A stretch of DNA of 64,000 nt from Armatimonadetes bacterium Uphvl-Ar2 (GCA_002162095.1 CP021424.1:124001-188000), one strand, 5' to 3'. Numbered from the stretch's first letter, positions 34,879-43,387 are shown. Program-made: numbers and translations. Notes: generated from the letters alone by a model not told the origin.

Positions 34879-35847
34879 ATGTCGGTGGTCGAGCGGCGCG
34901 TTTATCGCCGGCAGGAAGGGCGGGCGCTGCCCGTGGCCTTGCCGGAAGGGGAAAGCGCGCTCCCGGCCGAATTGTGGAACGCGCCGCAGACCGAGGCCAT
35001 CCTGATCTATGAACAGGCCGCGGATTCGAGTGCCGCCGTCGCCTGGGCTGAGCAGTACGGGATTCCCTTGCATCTCGCCGGGTCGGTGTTTGAAGACCAC
35101 ACGCGCCCTCGACTCTATGAAGATGGCGAGGCCCTGCTGGTGTCCGTGATGGATCCCCTGGACCCGGAAGCCGAGATGCTGGTGCTGACCAAGCCGCACG
35201 CTCTGGTTTGCCTGAGCAACCGGCCGATGTCGTGGTGGAATGAGTTTGTGGTGCGGTGGGGGCGCGGCAACTATCTGCCGCCCTACGCTGGCCCGCGCGC
35301 CCTCTATTCCCTGCTGGACGAAGTGGTGGACGCCGTGTTTCCGGTGCTGGATGCCGCCCAGGAGCGGGTGGATGACCTGGGAAGCCAGATTATCGCGGGG
35401 GGCACCGTGCAACAGGCCTCGGTGCTGCAAGAGCTACGGATTCTGATTCAATTGCGGCACCAAGTCGCCCCGATGCGTGACCAATTGAACAGCCTGCTTC
35501 GCCGCGACCAGGGATGCATCCCGGACGAGATGAGGGATGACTTTGCCGATGTTTACGCGCACACCCACCGGATCCTGGAATCGGTGGAATTGATCCTGCC
35601 TTTCCTTTCCACGCTCATCGAGACGCAGCTCAACTCGGCATCATTGAAGCTGAACGAGATCATGAAGGTGCTCACGGTCAGCTCCATCGTTTTGATGTCG
35701 GTGACCCTTATTGCCAGCATCTACGGCATGAACTTTAAGAACATGCCGGAGCTGAACCACCCTTGGGGCTACCCGATTGCGTTGCTCTCGATGCTTTTGC
35801 TGGCCGGAGGATTGATCCTTACCTTCCGGCGGCGCGGCTGGCTGTAA
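34879..35847 (+). CDS. corA: CorA-family magnesium/divalent cation channel
   Basis: This 322-aa protein has a large cytoplasmic N-terminal domain, a long helix (about 150-255) and two C-terminal membrane helices. The signature YGMNFKNMPE lies between the helices, and the last segment YPIALLSMLLLAGGLILTF is followed by RRRGWL. CorA proteins form pentameric Mg2+/Co2+ channels in the inner membrane. It starts 5 nt after gpmA and is probably cotranscribed. The 3' end overlaps the converging cyclophilin gene by 29 bp. Confidence 0.92.
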   Translation: MSVVERRVYRRQEGRALPVALPEGESALPAELWNAPQTEAILIYEQAADSSAAVAWAEQYGIPLHLAGSVFEDHTRPRLYEDGEALLVSVMDPLDPEAEMLVLTKPHALVCLSNRPMSWWNEFVVRWGRGNYLPPYAGPRALYSLLDEVVDAVFPVLDAAQERVDDLGSQIIAGGTVQQASVLQELRILIQLRHQVAPMRDQLNSLLRRDQGCIPDEMRDDFADVYAHTHRILESVELILPFLSTLIETQLNSASLKLNEIMKVLTVSSIVLMSVTLIASIYGMNFKNMPELNHPWGYPIALLSMLLLAGGLILTFRRRGWL

Positions 35848-36385
35848 CCCGGCGAATGCGCGTGATGCGATCGCCGCGCTCAATGCGGTCCACCACATCC
35901 ATCCCCTTCACCACCTGCCCAAACACGCAATAGAGGCCGTTGAGGCGATGGTTGTCGGCCAGGTTGATGAAGAACTGACTGTCGCCGGTGTCGCTCATCG
36001 GGGCTTCGAGCGCCATGCCGACGGAGTACTTGTGGTGCTGCAGGTCGTTGACTTCGTACAACACCGATTTGCCGCTGCCGCCATCGCCCAGGGTCTCCGT
36101 GCCGCCGTATTCGCCCGGATGCGCACGCGCCCACGCCGGGGTGACGCTGCGGCTCTTGGGGTCGCCGGCCTGGGCCACAAACCCATCCACTTTGCGGTGG
36201 AACAGCAGCCCGTTATAGAACCCAGCATCCACCAGATCCATAAAGTGGGCGGCCAGCTTGGGGGCTTGATCCTTGCGGATTTCGATGGTGACCGTGCCGC
36301 GGCCTTGCACCGCCATTTCGATGAGCGGGTTGGTCATGGGAGCCGGGGTGGCCGCCAAGCTGAGGGCAAGAATCGAGCTAAACAT
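35819..36385 (-). CDS. Cyclophilin-type peptidyl-prolyl cis-trans isomerase
   Basis: This 188-aa cyclophilin has FYNGLLFHRKVDGFVAQAGDP (catalytic Arg in FHR), GMALEAPMSDTGDSQFFINL and LNGLYCVFGQVVKGMDVVDRI. A short hydrophobic N-terminus (MFSSILALSLAATPA) suggests export to the periplasm. The frame is open upstream to 36544, but ATG 36385 with TACACT 6 nt upstream is preferred. It is its own transcription unit downstream of crtI on the same strand. Confidence 0.9.
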   Translation of the reverse strand: MFSSILALSLAATPAPMTNPLIEMAVQGRGTVTIEIRKDQAPKLAAHFMDLVDAGFYNGLLFHRKVDGFVAQAGDPKSRSVTPAWARAHPGEYGGTETLGDGGSGKSVLYEVNDLQHHKYSVGMALEAPMSDTGDSQFFINLADNHRLNGLYCVFGQVVKGMDVVDRIERGDRITRIRRVTASRAAGR

Positions 36386-36389
36386 GCCT

Positions 36390-37847
36390 TCAGTGTAACC
36401 CGCTAGGGCGCGGGCAAGGCATCGGCAGCAAATTTTCCGCTGAGCGTGACCATAGGCAAACCCGCCCCAGGCTGGGCGGTGCCGCCGGCGTAGGTGAGGT
36501 TGCGGAACTGCGGGTCGCGCGGGCCGAGAGAGAACAGGCCCCACAGGCGTTCCTTTTCATCCGGGCCGTAGAGCGAGCCCCGCCAGGAGCCGTGGGCGGA
36601 CTGGAAGTAGCGCGGGTCTTGCTGCCGCTCGAAGATGATGTCGCTGTCATCGAACCCGAGGCCGAAGCGGTCGAGTTCTTGCCGGGTGATTTGGCGCAGG
36701 CGGGCGGATTCTTGCGCCCAATCCAGGTGATCGTGCATAGCGGGCACGGTGAGGACGGCAAACAGGTTGGTATGCCCGGGGGTGCGGACTGCGGATCCAC
36801 CCGACCGGGGTTGTTGAGATAGATCACCGGGCGCGAGGGGGGCCGCCGTTGCTGGTAGAGCTCCTCAAATCCCTCTTCAAAACCATTGGGGATGAGGAGG
36901 GTGTGGTGCTCGACCTCGGGGCGTTCGCCTTTGAGCCCCCAGTGCAGAGTGTAGTAGCTGTAGCTGGGCGTTTGGGGTTCGGGGCGCTGGAGCCACGGGC
37001 CGAAGGTGTAGCGGTCCATGGCGCAGATGACGGCGTCGGCCTTTAGGGCTGTGCTTCCTTCGATGTGGACTTCGGTGAGGCGGCGGCCCTGGGTGGCTAC
37101 CCCGGTGACCTTGGCTTGAAGCTGAATTTCAACGCCCAGTTCTTGCGCCAGGCGCGTGAAGGCAGCCGGGATGGCGTGGATGCCGCCCTTGGGGTACCAG
37201 ACACCGTGGCGGAGCATGTAGAACGGGATGAGGAGGGCGCCGGCGGCCTTGCTGTCGTAGGTTTGGCCGCTGTAGCTGGGGAACCCGTAGAAGAACGCCC
37301 GGAGCAGCGGGCTCTTGATCTGCTCATCCACTAGTTGCCGATAGGTGAGGCGGGGATTGAAGTGGAGGGCGAACCGAGCCAGCTTGGGGTGCAAGAGTTG
37401 GTACGGCTTATCAATGGGGTGGGCGAACACCGTGTCGTCCACGTAGGGGGCGGCGCTGGCCAGGGTGGCCATGAGCGTGCGGAGGCCGGGTTCATCCTGC
37501 GGGGCCACGCGCCCGAGGGCCTGGATGCAGGCTTCCTCGTCGGCGGGGAGATCAAGCGGGCCATCGAGGCCGTCCATCAGCACCCGGGTGAAGGGATCGA
37601 GCCGCTGAAACTGGAGATAGTCGTCCGGGTTGCAACCGGCGCGCCGGAACACCTCTTGGTAGATGTGCGTGAGGATGATGATGCTGGGGCCGGGGTCCAG
37701 CGTGAATCCGTCGCGGCGTACGGGCGCGGCCTTGCCGCCTAAGGCGTCGCCTTGCTCAAGCAGGGTGACATCGTAGCCGCGCAAACGGGCATGAATGGCG
37801 GCGCTGAGGCCCGCTACGCCTCCGCCAATGACAACGCAACGTGCCAC
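36390..37847 (-). CDS. crtI: Phytoene desaturase/CrtI-family oxidoreductase, frameshifted
   Basis: The first about 360 residues are a normal CrtI-type FAD-dependent desaturase or isomerase: VIGGGVAGLSAAIHARLRG (FAD Rossmann motif), LLEQGDALGGKAAPVRRDGFTLDPGPSI, GVWYPKGGIHAIPAAF. After GRVDPQSAPPG at about 36770 this frame turns into a low-complexity Ser/Thr stretch with no family resemblance. The true C-terminus is one frame over. One missing base in the CCCCCGGGC sequence (about 36768-36776) reconstructs a full protein of about 480 aa. It would act in carotenoid synthesis. The start lies 3 bp after the stop of the 52-aa membrane peptide gene. Confidence 0.82.
   Translation of the reverse strand: MARCVVIGGGVAGLSAAIHARLRGYDVTLLEQGDALGGKAAPVRRDGFTLDPGPSIIILTHIYQEVFRRAGCNPDDYLQFQRLDPFTRVLMDGLDGPLDLPADEEACIQALGRVAPQDEPGLRTLMATLASAAPYVDDTVFAHPIDKPYQLLHPKLARFALHFNPRLTYRQLVDEQIKSPLLRAFFYGFPSYSGQTYDSKAAGALLIPFYMLRHGVWYPKGGIHAIPAAFTRLAQELGVEIQLQAKVTGVATQGRRLTEVHIEGSTALKADAVICAMDRYTFGPWLQRPEPQTPSYSYYTLHWGLKGERPEVEHHTLLIPNGFEEGFEELYQQRRPPSRPVIYLNNPGRVDPQSAPPGIPTCLPSSPCPLCTITWIGRKNPPACAKSPGKNSTASASGSMTATSSSSGSKTRATSSPPTAPGGARSTARMKRNACGACSLSARATRSSATSPTPAAPPSLGRVCLWSRSAENLLPMPCPRPSGLH
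36392..36397 (-). promoter_or_regulatory. Leaderless-type -10 box TACACT before the cyclophilin gene
   Basis: TACACT on the minus strand is followed by gaaggc and ATG 36385. It lies between the crtI stop and the cyclophilin start. Confidence 0.5.
36403..36747 (-). pseudogene. True C-terminal part of crtI, out of frame
   Basis: This frame reads PAMHDHLDWAQESARLRQI, then FERQQDPRYFQSAHGSWRGSLYG and the CrtI end motif LTYAGGTAQPGAGLPMVTLSG. These are standard for the FAD-binding C-terminus of carotenoid desaturases. The frame extends upstream to about 36770 as HTNLFAVLTV. It has no independent start signal and only makes sense as the continuation of the frame at 36770-37847. Confidence 0.75.
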
Positions 37848-37850
37848 GCG

Positions 37851-38009
37851 TTAGTCGGCGCGGGCGGCTTCCAGCGCGGCGAGTTGCTGGCGAATGGTAT
37901 CGGAGAGCGCGTCGGCTTCTTCCCTTTCCTCACGCAGTTTGGTGAGGGCCGCTGCGACCAAGAATCCCACCGCCGTGCTGAGAACGGCTACCGCCAAGAG
38001 GTTTTTCAT
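37851..38009 (-). CDS. Small membrane protein (52 aa) upstream of crtI
   Basis: The ATG at 38009 opens a 52-codon frame with one N-terminal membrane helix (NLLAVAVLSTAVGFLVAAAL) and a charged amphipathic helix (KLREEREEADALSDTIRQQL) that could form a coiled coil. TACAAT lies 7 nt before the ATG and crtI begins 3 nt after the stop. The placement between its own promoter and crtI, and the codon use, support a real gene. No family was recognised. Confidence 0.6.
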   Translation of the reverse strand: MKNLLAVAVLSTAVGFLVAAALTKLREEREEADALSDTIRQQLAALEAARAD

Positions 38010-38016
38010 GCTTCCC

Positions 38017-38022
38017 ATTGTA
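38017..38022 (-). promoter_or_regulatory. Leaderless-type -10 box TACAAT before the small membrane gene/crtI
   Basis: TACAAT on the minus strand is 7 nt before ATG 38009 and lies just after the terminator of the preceding gene, so it probably starts the small-gene/crtI unit. Confidence 0.55.
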
Positions 38023-38050
38023 CTTGAATGAGGTGGGCCAAAACGAAGGT

Positions 38051-38083
38051 GAGGCCCCGAACCTTTCGGTTCGGAGCCTCACC
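38051..38083 (-). terminator. Terminator after the SBBP/Ig-like surface protein gene
   Basis: Arms of 13-14 bp, tgaggctccgaacc and ggttcggggcctca (one mismatch), enclose a gaaa tetraloop. On the minus strand the stem is followed by ccttcgtttt. Confidence 0.7.
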
Positions 38084-38103
38084 GGCCAGGAGTGGATCTG
38101 GCC

Positions 38104-41100
38104 TTACGGGATCAAATAGATGACCCCAGTGGCTTCGCTATCCAGGCCGCTTGCGCGGAATCGGACAGCGATGCTGCGGCTGACGCGGCTGGTGGCCACG
38201 CGGAAGGTGCCCTGGAGGGCGCCCGCCGGGATCGTGATGGTCGCAGAGCCGACCGGAACGGCAAATTCCGGATTCAGGCTTTCGATCGTCACGGTGTAAC
38301 CACCGGCCGGGGCCGGCTGACTGAGCGTGATGGTGCCCACGCTCTGGCGACCGCCACGGACGCGCGCCGGGTTGAACACGATGGTGTTCACTTGCGGGCC
38401 GCGCACCAGCAGGGTGTCCGTTGAGTTCACGCCGTTCAGCGTGGCCGTGAAGGTGACCAACGTCGTGACCGGGATGGACACGGTGGTGATCGGGAACGTC
38501 ACGGTGTTGGTACCGGCCCGGACGGTGACCGTACCCGGGAAGGTGGCAATGCCCGTCGGGTTCGCACTAAGAGCGATCGCGAGGTCGCCCACCGGCGCGT
38601 TGCCGTTGAGGATGATAGTGCCGGTTGCGCCGTCACCGCCATTGACCTCGATCGGGTTGATCTGCAGGCTTTGGATGACCGGGGCCAGAACTTCGAGCAC
38701 TGCCGAAGCCGACACCAACGGGCTAGCCGTAGCCGTGATCGTGACGTTGCGGTTGGTCGAGACCGCGAACGTGTTCACGAGGAACGTCACTTGCGTGGCG
38801 CCTTCGGGAATGGTCACGTTGTTGGCCGCCGGCTGCGCCGCGGTCGTATCACTCGACGAGAGAGCGAGCGGGATGCCGCCGAACGGAGCCGGCTCGCTGA
38901 TGGTCGCCGTGGCGACGGACGGGCCGCTACCACCCAGGAGGGAGGTCGGGGCGAGGCTGAGCGACAGGTTCAGCGGGCGGACGGTGATGTCGATCGTGCG
39001 ATCGGTGAAGCCACCGGGCTTGCTGGCCGTGAGCGTCGTCGTTTGCTGCACGTTGACCGCCAAGGTCGTGAAGGTGAACGGCTCGGAGACGAGTTCGTTC
39101 GGCGCCACATTGACCGTAGCCGTGGAGAGCGTGCCCGCATTCGCGTTGCTGTTGCTCAGGTTGATGAGGAACCCACTCGGGCCAGCGGCACGAGTCAGGC
39201 GGACCACACCGGTGAGCACCGAACCGCCCAGCACGTTGGTGCTCGGAGTGATTTCGATGCGCAGGAGGTCAATGTCGTCCAGCACGAGCGTGCCTTGGAC
39301 CGTGACCGCGCCTTCGGTGGCCTGGAGGGTCATGTTGGTGGTGGAACCCACCGCAGGGGTACCCACGGTCACATCCACGAAGCGCTGCTGCGCCGGGATG
39401 ACGACTTGGGTCGGGACCGCATTGCCACCCACGGTCACGTTCGGCAGAGCCGTCAGCTGCGTGATGTCAATGGTGCGGTCGTTGCCAGCCTTACCGTTCA
39501 GCTCGACGCGCATGGTGGACGTTTCGCCACCATTGATGCGGTTCGGGTTGAACGAGATGTTGCTCAGCACGGCCGGGAGCAGGGTCACCGTGGCGCTGCG
39601 GTTCACACCGAGCAGGTTGCCGCTGACCGTGACGTCTTGGTTGGTGACCACACCGGCGGTTGCCATGGAAACCGTGGCCGTGGAGGAACCAGCCGGGACG
39701 ACGATTTCCGGCGGGTTGGGGAGCGTAATGAGCGTATTGTCATTAGCGCTTACCGGCACGCGGACGTCGTTGATGGCGTTCTGGAAGAGCACCACGCGGA
39801 CGGAGACGTTGTTGCCACCCGGGGTCGTGGACGGGGCGACGGTGAGATCGCTGAGCCACGGGGCCACGGTGAGACGAGCGAGCTTGAAGTCGTTGTCCAG
39901 CGTCGCACGGATGTCAACGGTTTGTTGCGAGGTCACCGGGAGCGAGAACACTTGAACCGTTCCGGTGGTCGCGCCGGCCGGGATGGTCACCACGGTGGTG
40001 ACGTTGCCCGGGGTCGGGGTGAACGAAGCGACGTTGGGGTCGCTGAGAGTGACGTTGATCGTCACGCCACCCGCCGGTGCCGGATCTCGCAGGGAGATCG
40101 TCGCGGTGGTGTTGGCACCCAGACCACCCGCAATCGCGCCCGGAGGCGGAAGCGTAATGTTCTGGAGGATCGGCAGGTCGATGCGGAGTTTAACGGCCCA
40201 CGCGTCTTGGTCACCAAAGCCCGGCTGAGTGCGGAAGGCGTTGGTGGTGATGTACTGGCCGAGCCCGTGCGGGTTCTTGCGGCCATTTTGGGCGTTGAAC
40301 ACCGGCACGATTTGGCCCGCGATCCAACAAGCACCCACGGTGTCCACGTGGAGAGCAGTGGCGAATTCGTCGCCATTCTCACCGAGGCTATCGATATAGG
40401 CAGCTTCCGTACCCGACGGATTCAGAACCATGATGAAGGCGTCCGTGGAAGCCGGGAAGGCCGCCGCGTTGTTCGCCCAGTCCGGAGTGTTCGGCGGGAA
40501 GACCGCGTCATCGCCTCCGTTATAGTTGTTGTCGATGCCGGGGATGCGAGAGCGACCGTAAGCGATCGAACCCGGGGTCGCCGGCGTCGGGTTCCCGTTG
40601 GCGTCGGGCGGGTTGGCGGTGAAGCCAAGCGTCCCGGCCACGTAGGCATAGCCACGAGCGTCCACATCGATTTGAGTAGCCACAACGTTGCCCGTCGTGC
40701 TCAACAAGGTCGAGTAGGAGATCGCGCTCAGGTCGCCATTAAACTTGGAGAGGAACTGCTGCGCGAGGCTGCTGTTCTGGTCGAAGGCACCAATCGTTCG
40801 CGGGAAGTCAGGCGTGCCCGAGGTCCCCGTGATGTAGATGTTGCTGTTCGAGTCGAAGGCGGCGGCTTGCGCACCGTCCAGACCGGACGAACCGAACACC
40901 GCGCTGCGGAGAGCGGCACCGGCCGGGTCCAGCGTCACGATGAACGCGTCGTTGTTGCGGATGAGACGACCGTTCGGGAAGACCCCCGCAGTCGTCGGGA
41001 AGGCCGGATTGGGGGCGGTGGACGTATCTTGCGTGCCCGCAAAGCCCACACCACCGGTGAGGACCACGCGGCCACCCGCATTGACATCCATGCTGCCCAC

Positions 41101-42561
41101 AGCTTCATCACCAGGACCACCCACGATGGTTTGGTAGGTGACGTTGCCGCTTTCATCGAAGCTGGCAACCCAGCCATCGTCGCCACCGCCTGCACCCGGA
41201 AGGAACGGAGTCATGGCGTTACCCGGATTGGTACCACCCACCAGGTTACCGTTATCGGCCTGACCCGCGAGGTGGACGGTGTCGACGCCCGAGACTTTGA
41301 AGCCCTTGAAGTCATCAAGGGCGATCGCCACACCCGGTCGGTTGTAATAGCGCGAGAAGGCTCCCGTGATGGCACCATTCGAAGCGATATTGAAGCGACT
41401 GATGAAGTAGGCATTCGCGCCCGCTCGAGTATTGGCCTGGGCACCGGGGTCATTCGCGTCGGTGAACAGGTTGGCACCCGGGAGGTTCGGCGAAAGCGTG
41501 ATCCCCGCGATGAAGACCGCCGTGGCATCGCTATTGAGGGCAATACCCAGAGCGAAGTCGTTGGCCGAACCACCGTAGTAGGTGGCGTAGTCCAGCGCGT
41601 AAGCGTCGCCTCGGAGGCGGATCATATAAGCGTCGCGACCACCCTGCTGGGATTCCTGATAGGCACCCGCGAGGATCGGGAACGTGATGGACGTGGTGGA
41701 ACCCGCCATGTAAACGTTGCCCGAGGCGTCCGCCGTCAGGTCGTCAATTTGCTCGTCACCCGTGCTAAAGAACGGGATGGCGTCGGAGCCCACGTAGGTT
41801 CCATAAACCAGCGGGTCGATGATGAGGGGCAGGCGCTTGTCGTAGCTACCGACCTGGAACGTGATGACGTCGCCGTTCACCACAAATTCCGCCGGAATGC
41901 GTCGGACTTGGTTGCCCACCGGTTGATAAACGTAAAGGTCATCCTGCTTGATGGCGCCGAGGCTGGTGCCAATGCGCAGGTTGCCGTTGTCGTCCAGCGT
42001 AACGCCGTCCGCACCCGATACGCGCATCTTGATGTCGCCGACATTCCCGCCGGGCATCACGATCAGGTCATATCGCAGACCGTTCTCGGTGCGATAGTGA
42101 CGCGCGTGGACGTTCTCGTAGATGTTCTGCTGATACGCTTCCCCGAACGCTCGCACGTCCACGGCCCAATCTTCTTGGCCGCCGACGTAGAAGCTCTGTC
42201 GGAGGTCGGCCATTTCCACGCCCTGCGTGGTCGACCGGCGGTTTGCACCATCAAATGTCACCTGCACGACGTGACCGCTCTTAACCGTTTCGCTACCCAT
42301 CTTGTTGTAGCGGTGAAGGTCAAAAACGATCCCGTTGCCGGTGACCCAATAATTCATGCCCGGTTGGGCGCTCAGGAACCTAGCCTGACCATCCCATTGC
42401 CCACGGTTCTCCGTAAAGATCTGCGCACGCTTTTCTCTCAGGATCTTGCCGGCATCAGGTACCGGTTCAGGTTGCACAGACGGCGGTGCCGCCAGTGCCA
42501 TCCCAAATCCTAAGGCAGCGAGACCGATCCACGGTCGCATCACCAATTGACTCATATTCAT
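38104..42561 (-). CDS. Large secreted surface protein: DUF7948-like domain, SBBP beta-propeller repeats, seven Ig-like repeats
   Basis: From ATG 42561 this is a 1485-aa protein (ATG 42555 and 42540 are alternatives; the last gives MRPWIGLAALGFGMALA). A signal peptide is followed by a domain opening with FTENRGQWDGQARFL (about 45-285), the usual partner of SBBP propellers. SBBP-type units follow, e.g. DPLVYGTYVG and DLTADASGNVYMAGSTTSITFP, with several copies of this pattern up to about residue 795. The rest is seven repeats of about 95 aa with the frame GG-v-L-AP-gG...vTIPAG...v-T-v. No C-terminal sorting motif was recognised. It is probably an adhesin or structural surface protein. A structured leader precedes it. 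Confidence 0.8.
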   Translation of the reverse strand: MNMSQLVMRPWIGLAALGFGMALAAPPSVQPEPVPDAGKILREKRAQIFTENRGQWDGQARFLSAQPGMNYWVTGNGIVFDLHRYNKMGSETVKSGHVVQVTFDGANRRSTTQGVEMADLRQSFYVGGQEDWAVDVRAFGEAYQQNIYENVHARHYRTENGLRYDLIVMPGGNVGDIKMRVSGADGVTLDDNGNLRIGTSLGAIKQDDLYVYQPVGNQVRRIPAEFVVNGDVITFQVGSYDKRLPLIIDPLVYGTYVGSDAIPFFSTGDEQIDDLTADASGNVYMAGSTTSITFPILAGAYQESQQGGRDAYMIRLRGDAYALDYATYYGGSANDFALGIALNSDATAVFIAGITLSPNLPGANLFTDANDPGAQANTRAGANAYFISRFNIASNGAITGAFSRYYNRPGVAIALDDFKGFKVSGVDTVHLAGQADNGNLVGGTNPGNAMTPFLPGAGGGDDGWVASFDESGNVTYQTIVGGPGDEAVGSMDVNAGGRVVLTGGVGFAGTQDTSTAPNPAFPTTAGVFPNGRLIRNNDAFIVTLDPAGAALRSAVFGSSGLDGAQAAAFDSNSNIYITGTSGTPDFPRTIGAFDQNSSLAQQFLSKFNGDLSAISYSTLLSTTGNVVATQIDVDARGYAYVAGTLGFTANPPDANGNPTPATPGSIAYGRSRIPGIDNNYNGGDDAVFPPNTPDWANNAAAFPASTDAFIMVLNPSGTEAAYIDSLGENGDEFATALHVDTVGACWIAGQIVPVFNAQNGRKNPHGLGQYITTNAFRTQPGFGDQDAWAVKLRIDLPILQNITLPPPGAIAGGLGANTTATISLRDPAPAGGVTINVTLSDPNVASFTPTPGNVTTVVTIPAGATTGTVQVFSLPVTSQQTVDIRATLDNDFKLARLTVAPWLSDLTVAPSTTPGGNNVSVRVVLFQNAINDVRVPVSANDNTLITLPNPPEIVVPAGSSTATVSMATAGVVTNQDVTVSGNLLGVNRSATVTLLPAVLSNISFNPNRINGGETSTMRVELNGKAGNDRTIDITQLTALPNVTVGGNAVPTQVVIPAQQRFVDVTVGTPAVGSTTNMTLQATEGAVTVQGTLVLDDIDLLRIEITPSTNVLGGSVLTGVVRLTRAAGPSGFLINLSNSNANAGTLSTATVNVAPNELVSEPFTFTTLAVNVQQTTTLTASKPGGFTDRTIDITVRPLNLSLSLAPTSLLGGSGPSVATATISEPAPFGGIPLALSSSDTTAAQPAANNVTIPEGATQVTFLVNTFAVSTNRNVTITATASPLVSASAVLEVLAPVIQSLQINPIEVNGGDGATGTIILNGNAPVGDLAIALSANPTGIATFPGTVTVRAGTNTVTFPITTVSIPVTTLVTFTATLNGVNSTDTLLVRGPQVNTIVFNPARVRGGRQSVGTITLSQPAPAGGYTVTIESLNPEFAVPVGSATITIPAGALQGTFRVATSRVSRSIAVRFRASGLDSEATGVIYLIP

Positions 42562-42582
42562 CGAAGCCACTCCAGCCTTTGT

Positions 42583-42641
42583 CCGGGATACCCCGGACGC
42601 CAAGGCGCTCTGGTGAAATCACCAGAATGTCTCAAGCGCCT
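42583..42641 (-). promoter_or_regulatory. Structured leader of the surface-protein gene
   Basis: On the minus strand an outer ggcgc/gcgcc pairing encloses a perfect hairpin tctggtg-attt-caccaga (42609-42626). It is followed 7 nt later by gtccggggtatcccggac, a 7-bp hairpin. TAGAAT further upstream (about 42643-42648) is a possible -10. The hairpins lie in the 5' UTR, about 25 nt and more before ATG 42561. They match no riboswitch I recognise. Confidence 0.4.
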
Positions 42642-42792
42642 CATTCTAACCGAAAAAGCGCGAGAAACGCACGACTTGAGAGGCGATTACTCCAAAAGCA
42701 GGGACGCACCGTTTTGCCCTAAGGGTTCATTGACCTCCGAATCCCGTGAAAATTGGTGACAGGTCGCCCAAAAACGGGCGCGAGGCGAGACG

Positions 42793-42830
42793 AAAAAACG
42801 CCCGCACTGACCATCGGTCAGCACGGGCGC
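42793..42830 (-). terminator. Terminator after rpmB
   Basis: On the minus strand gcgcccgtgctgacc pairs with ggtcagtgcgggcg (one mismatch) around a short loop and is followed by TTTTTT. It lies 20 nt after the rpmB stop. Confidence 0.85.
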
Positions 42831-42850
42831 ATGGCTTTCGCGGAGCGGCC

Positions 42851-43120
42851 TTAGACGTCGTAGGACGGCTTGTTCAGCCAGGACTTCGGGATCGGGCGCA
42901 GACCGCAGAGGATGCTGGCGAATTCGGGACTCTTAAGAACGGAGGTGCTCACCGTGAGGCGGACCTTGCCGTTCGGGGTCTTCACGGTCACCGTTTGCAG
43001 GTTGGCGTGTTGAAGGCGATTCTTCTTGGGGGCGCGGAACTTCCATTGACCGGAGTGCCGGTGCCGAATGTGCTTGGCGTTGTTGGCGCGCTTCCCGCTG
43101 ACTTGACAGACTTTAGCCAT
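42851..43120 (-). CDS. rpmB: 50S ribosomal protein bL28
   Basis: This 89-aa protein starts MAKVCQVSGKRANNAKHI, continues with RHRHSGQWKFRAPKKNRL and ends GLRPIPKSWLNKP, all conserved in bL28, although it is slightly longer than the E. coli protein (78 aa). The ATG at 43120 has a strong GGAGG 8 nt upstream, so unlike many neighbours it is a leadered gene. It has its own terminator. The DUF2256 gene lies 27 nt upstream on the same strand. Confidence 0.95.
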   Translation of the reverse strand: MAKVCQVSGKRANNAKHIRHRHSGQWKFRAPKKNRLQHANLQTVTVKTPNGKVRLTVSTSVLKSPEFASILCGLRPIPKSWLNKPSYDV

Positions 43121-43146
43121 GATAAATCCTCCGTTGCGAACGCCTA

Positions 43147-43335
43147 TTATGGTCGGTCTTGAGACCGTTTATCCACATGACCCAGGACACCTGAGCCGGC
43201 CGAGGGCCGATGGTTACGGCAACGCTGACTGCAGTATTGAACCTGATCCCACACCCGGGCCCACTTTTTGCGCCAGGCAAAGGGCCTGCCACAGGTTCGG
43301 CAGTTCCTCTGCGGAAGGTGCTGGTTGTTCCGCAC
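43147..43335 (-). CDS. DUF2256 small zinc-finger-like protein
   Basis: This 62-aa protein starts at GTG 43335. The core CRTCGRPFAWRKKWARVW followed by YCSQRCR is the DUF2256 signature, with four Cys likely to bind one zinc. The frame is open further upstream, but the next in-frame sequence runs into the tRNA-Ser promoter region, and family members start just before the first CxxC. DUF2256 proteins have no established function. The C-terminal 18 residues after RNHR are unconserved. It lies between tRNA-Ser and rpmB, both translation genes. Confidence 0.75.
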   Translation of the reverse strand: MRNNQHLPQRNCRTCGRPFAWRKKWARVWDQVQYCSQRCRNHRPSAGSGVLGHVDKRSQDRP

Positions 43336-43387
43336 GCCCCATTCTACGAGCAGATTGCGAGCCGGTTTGCCATAATAGAGATTGCGC

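Noticed and set aside
38671-42513. A 1280-codon open frame antisense to the large surface-protein gene
   Set aside because: Its composition is Arg/Gly/Val/His-rich with no domain pattern, and the opposite strand has a signal peptide and clear repeats. It is a by-product of GC-rich third positions.
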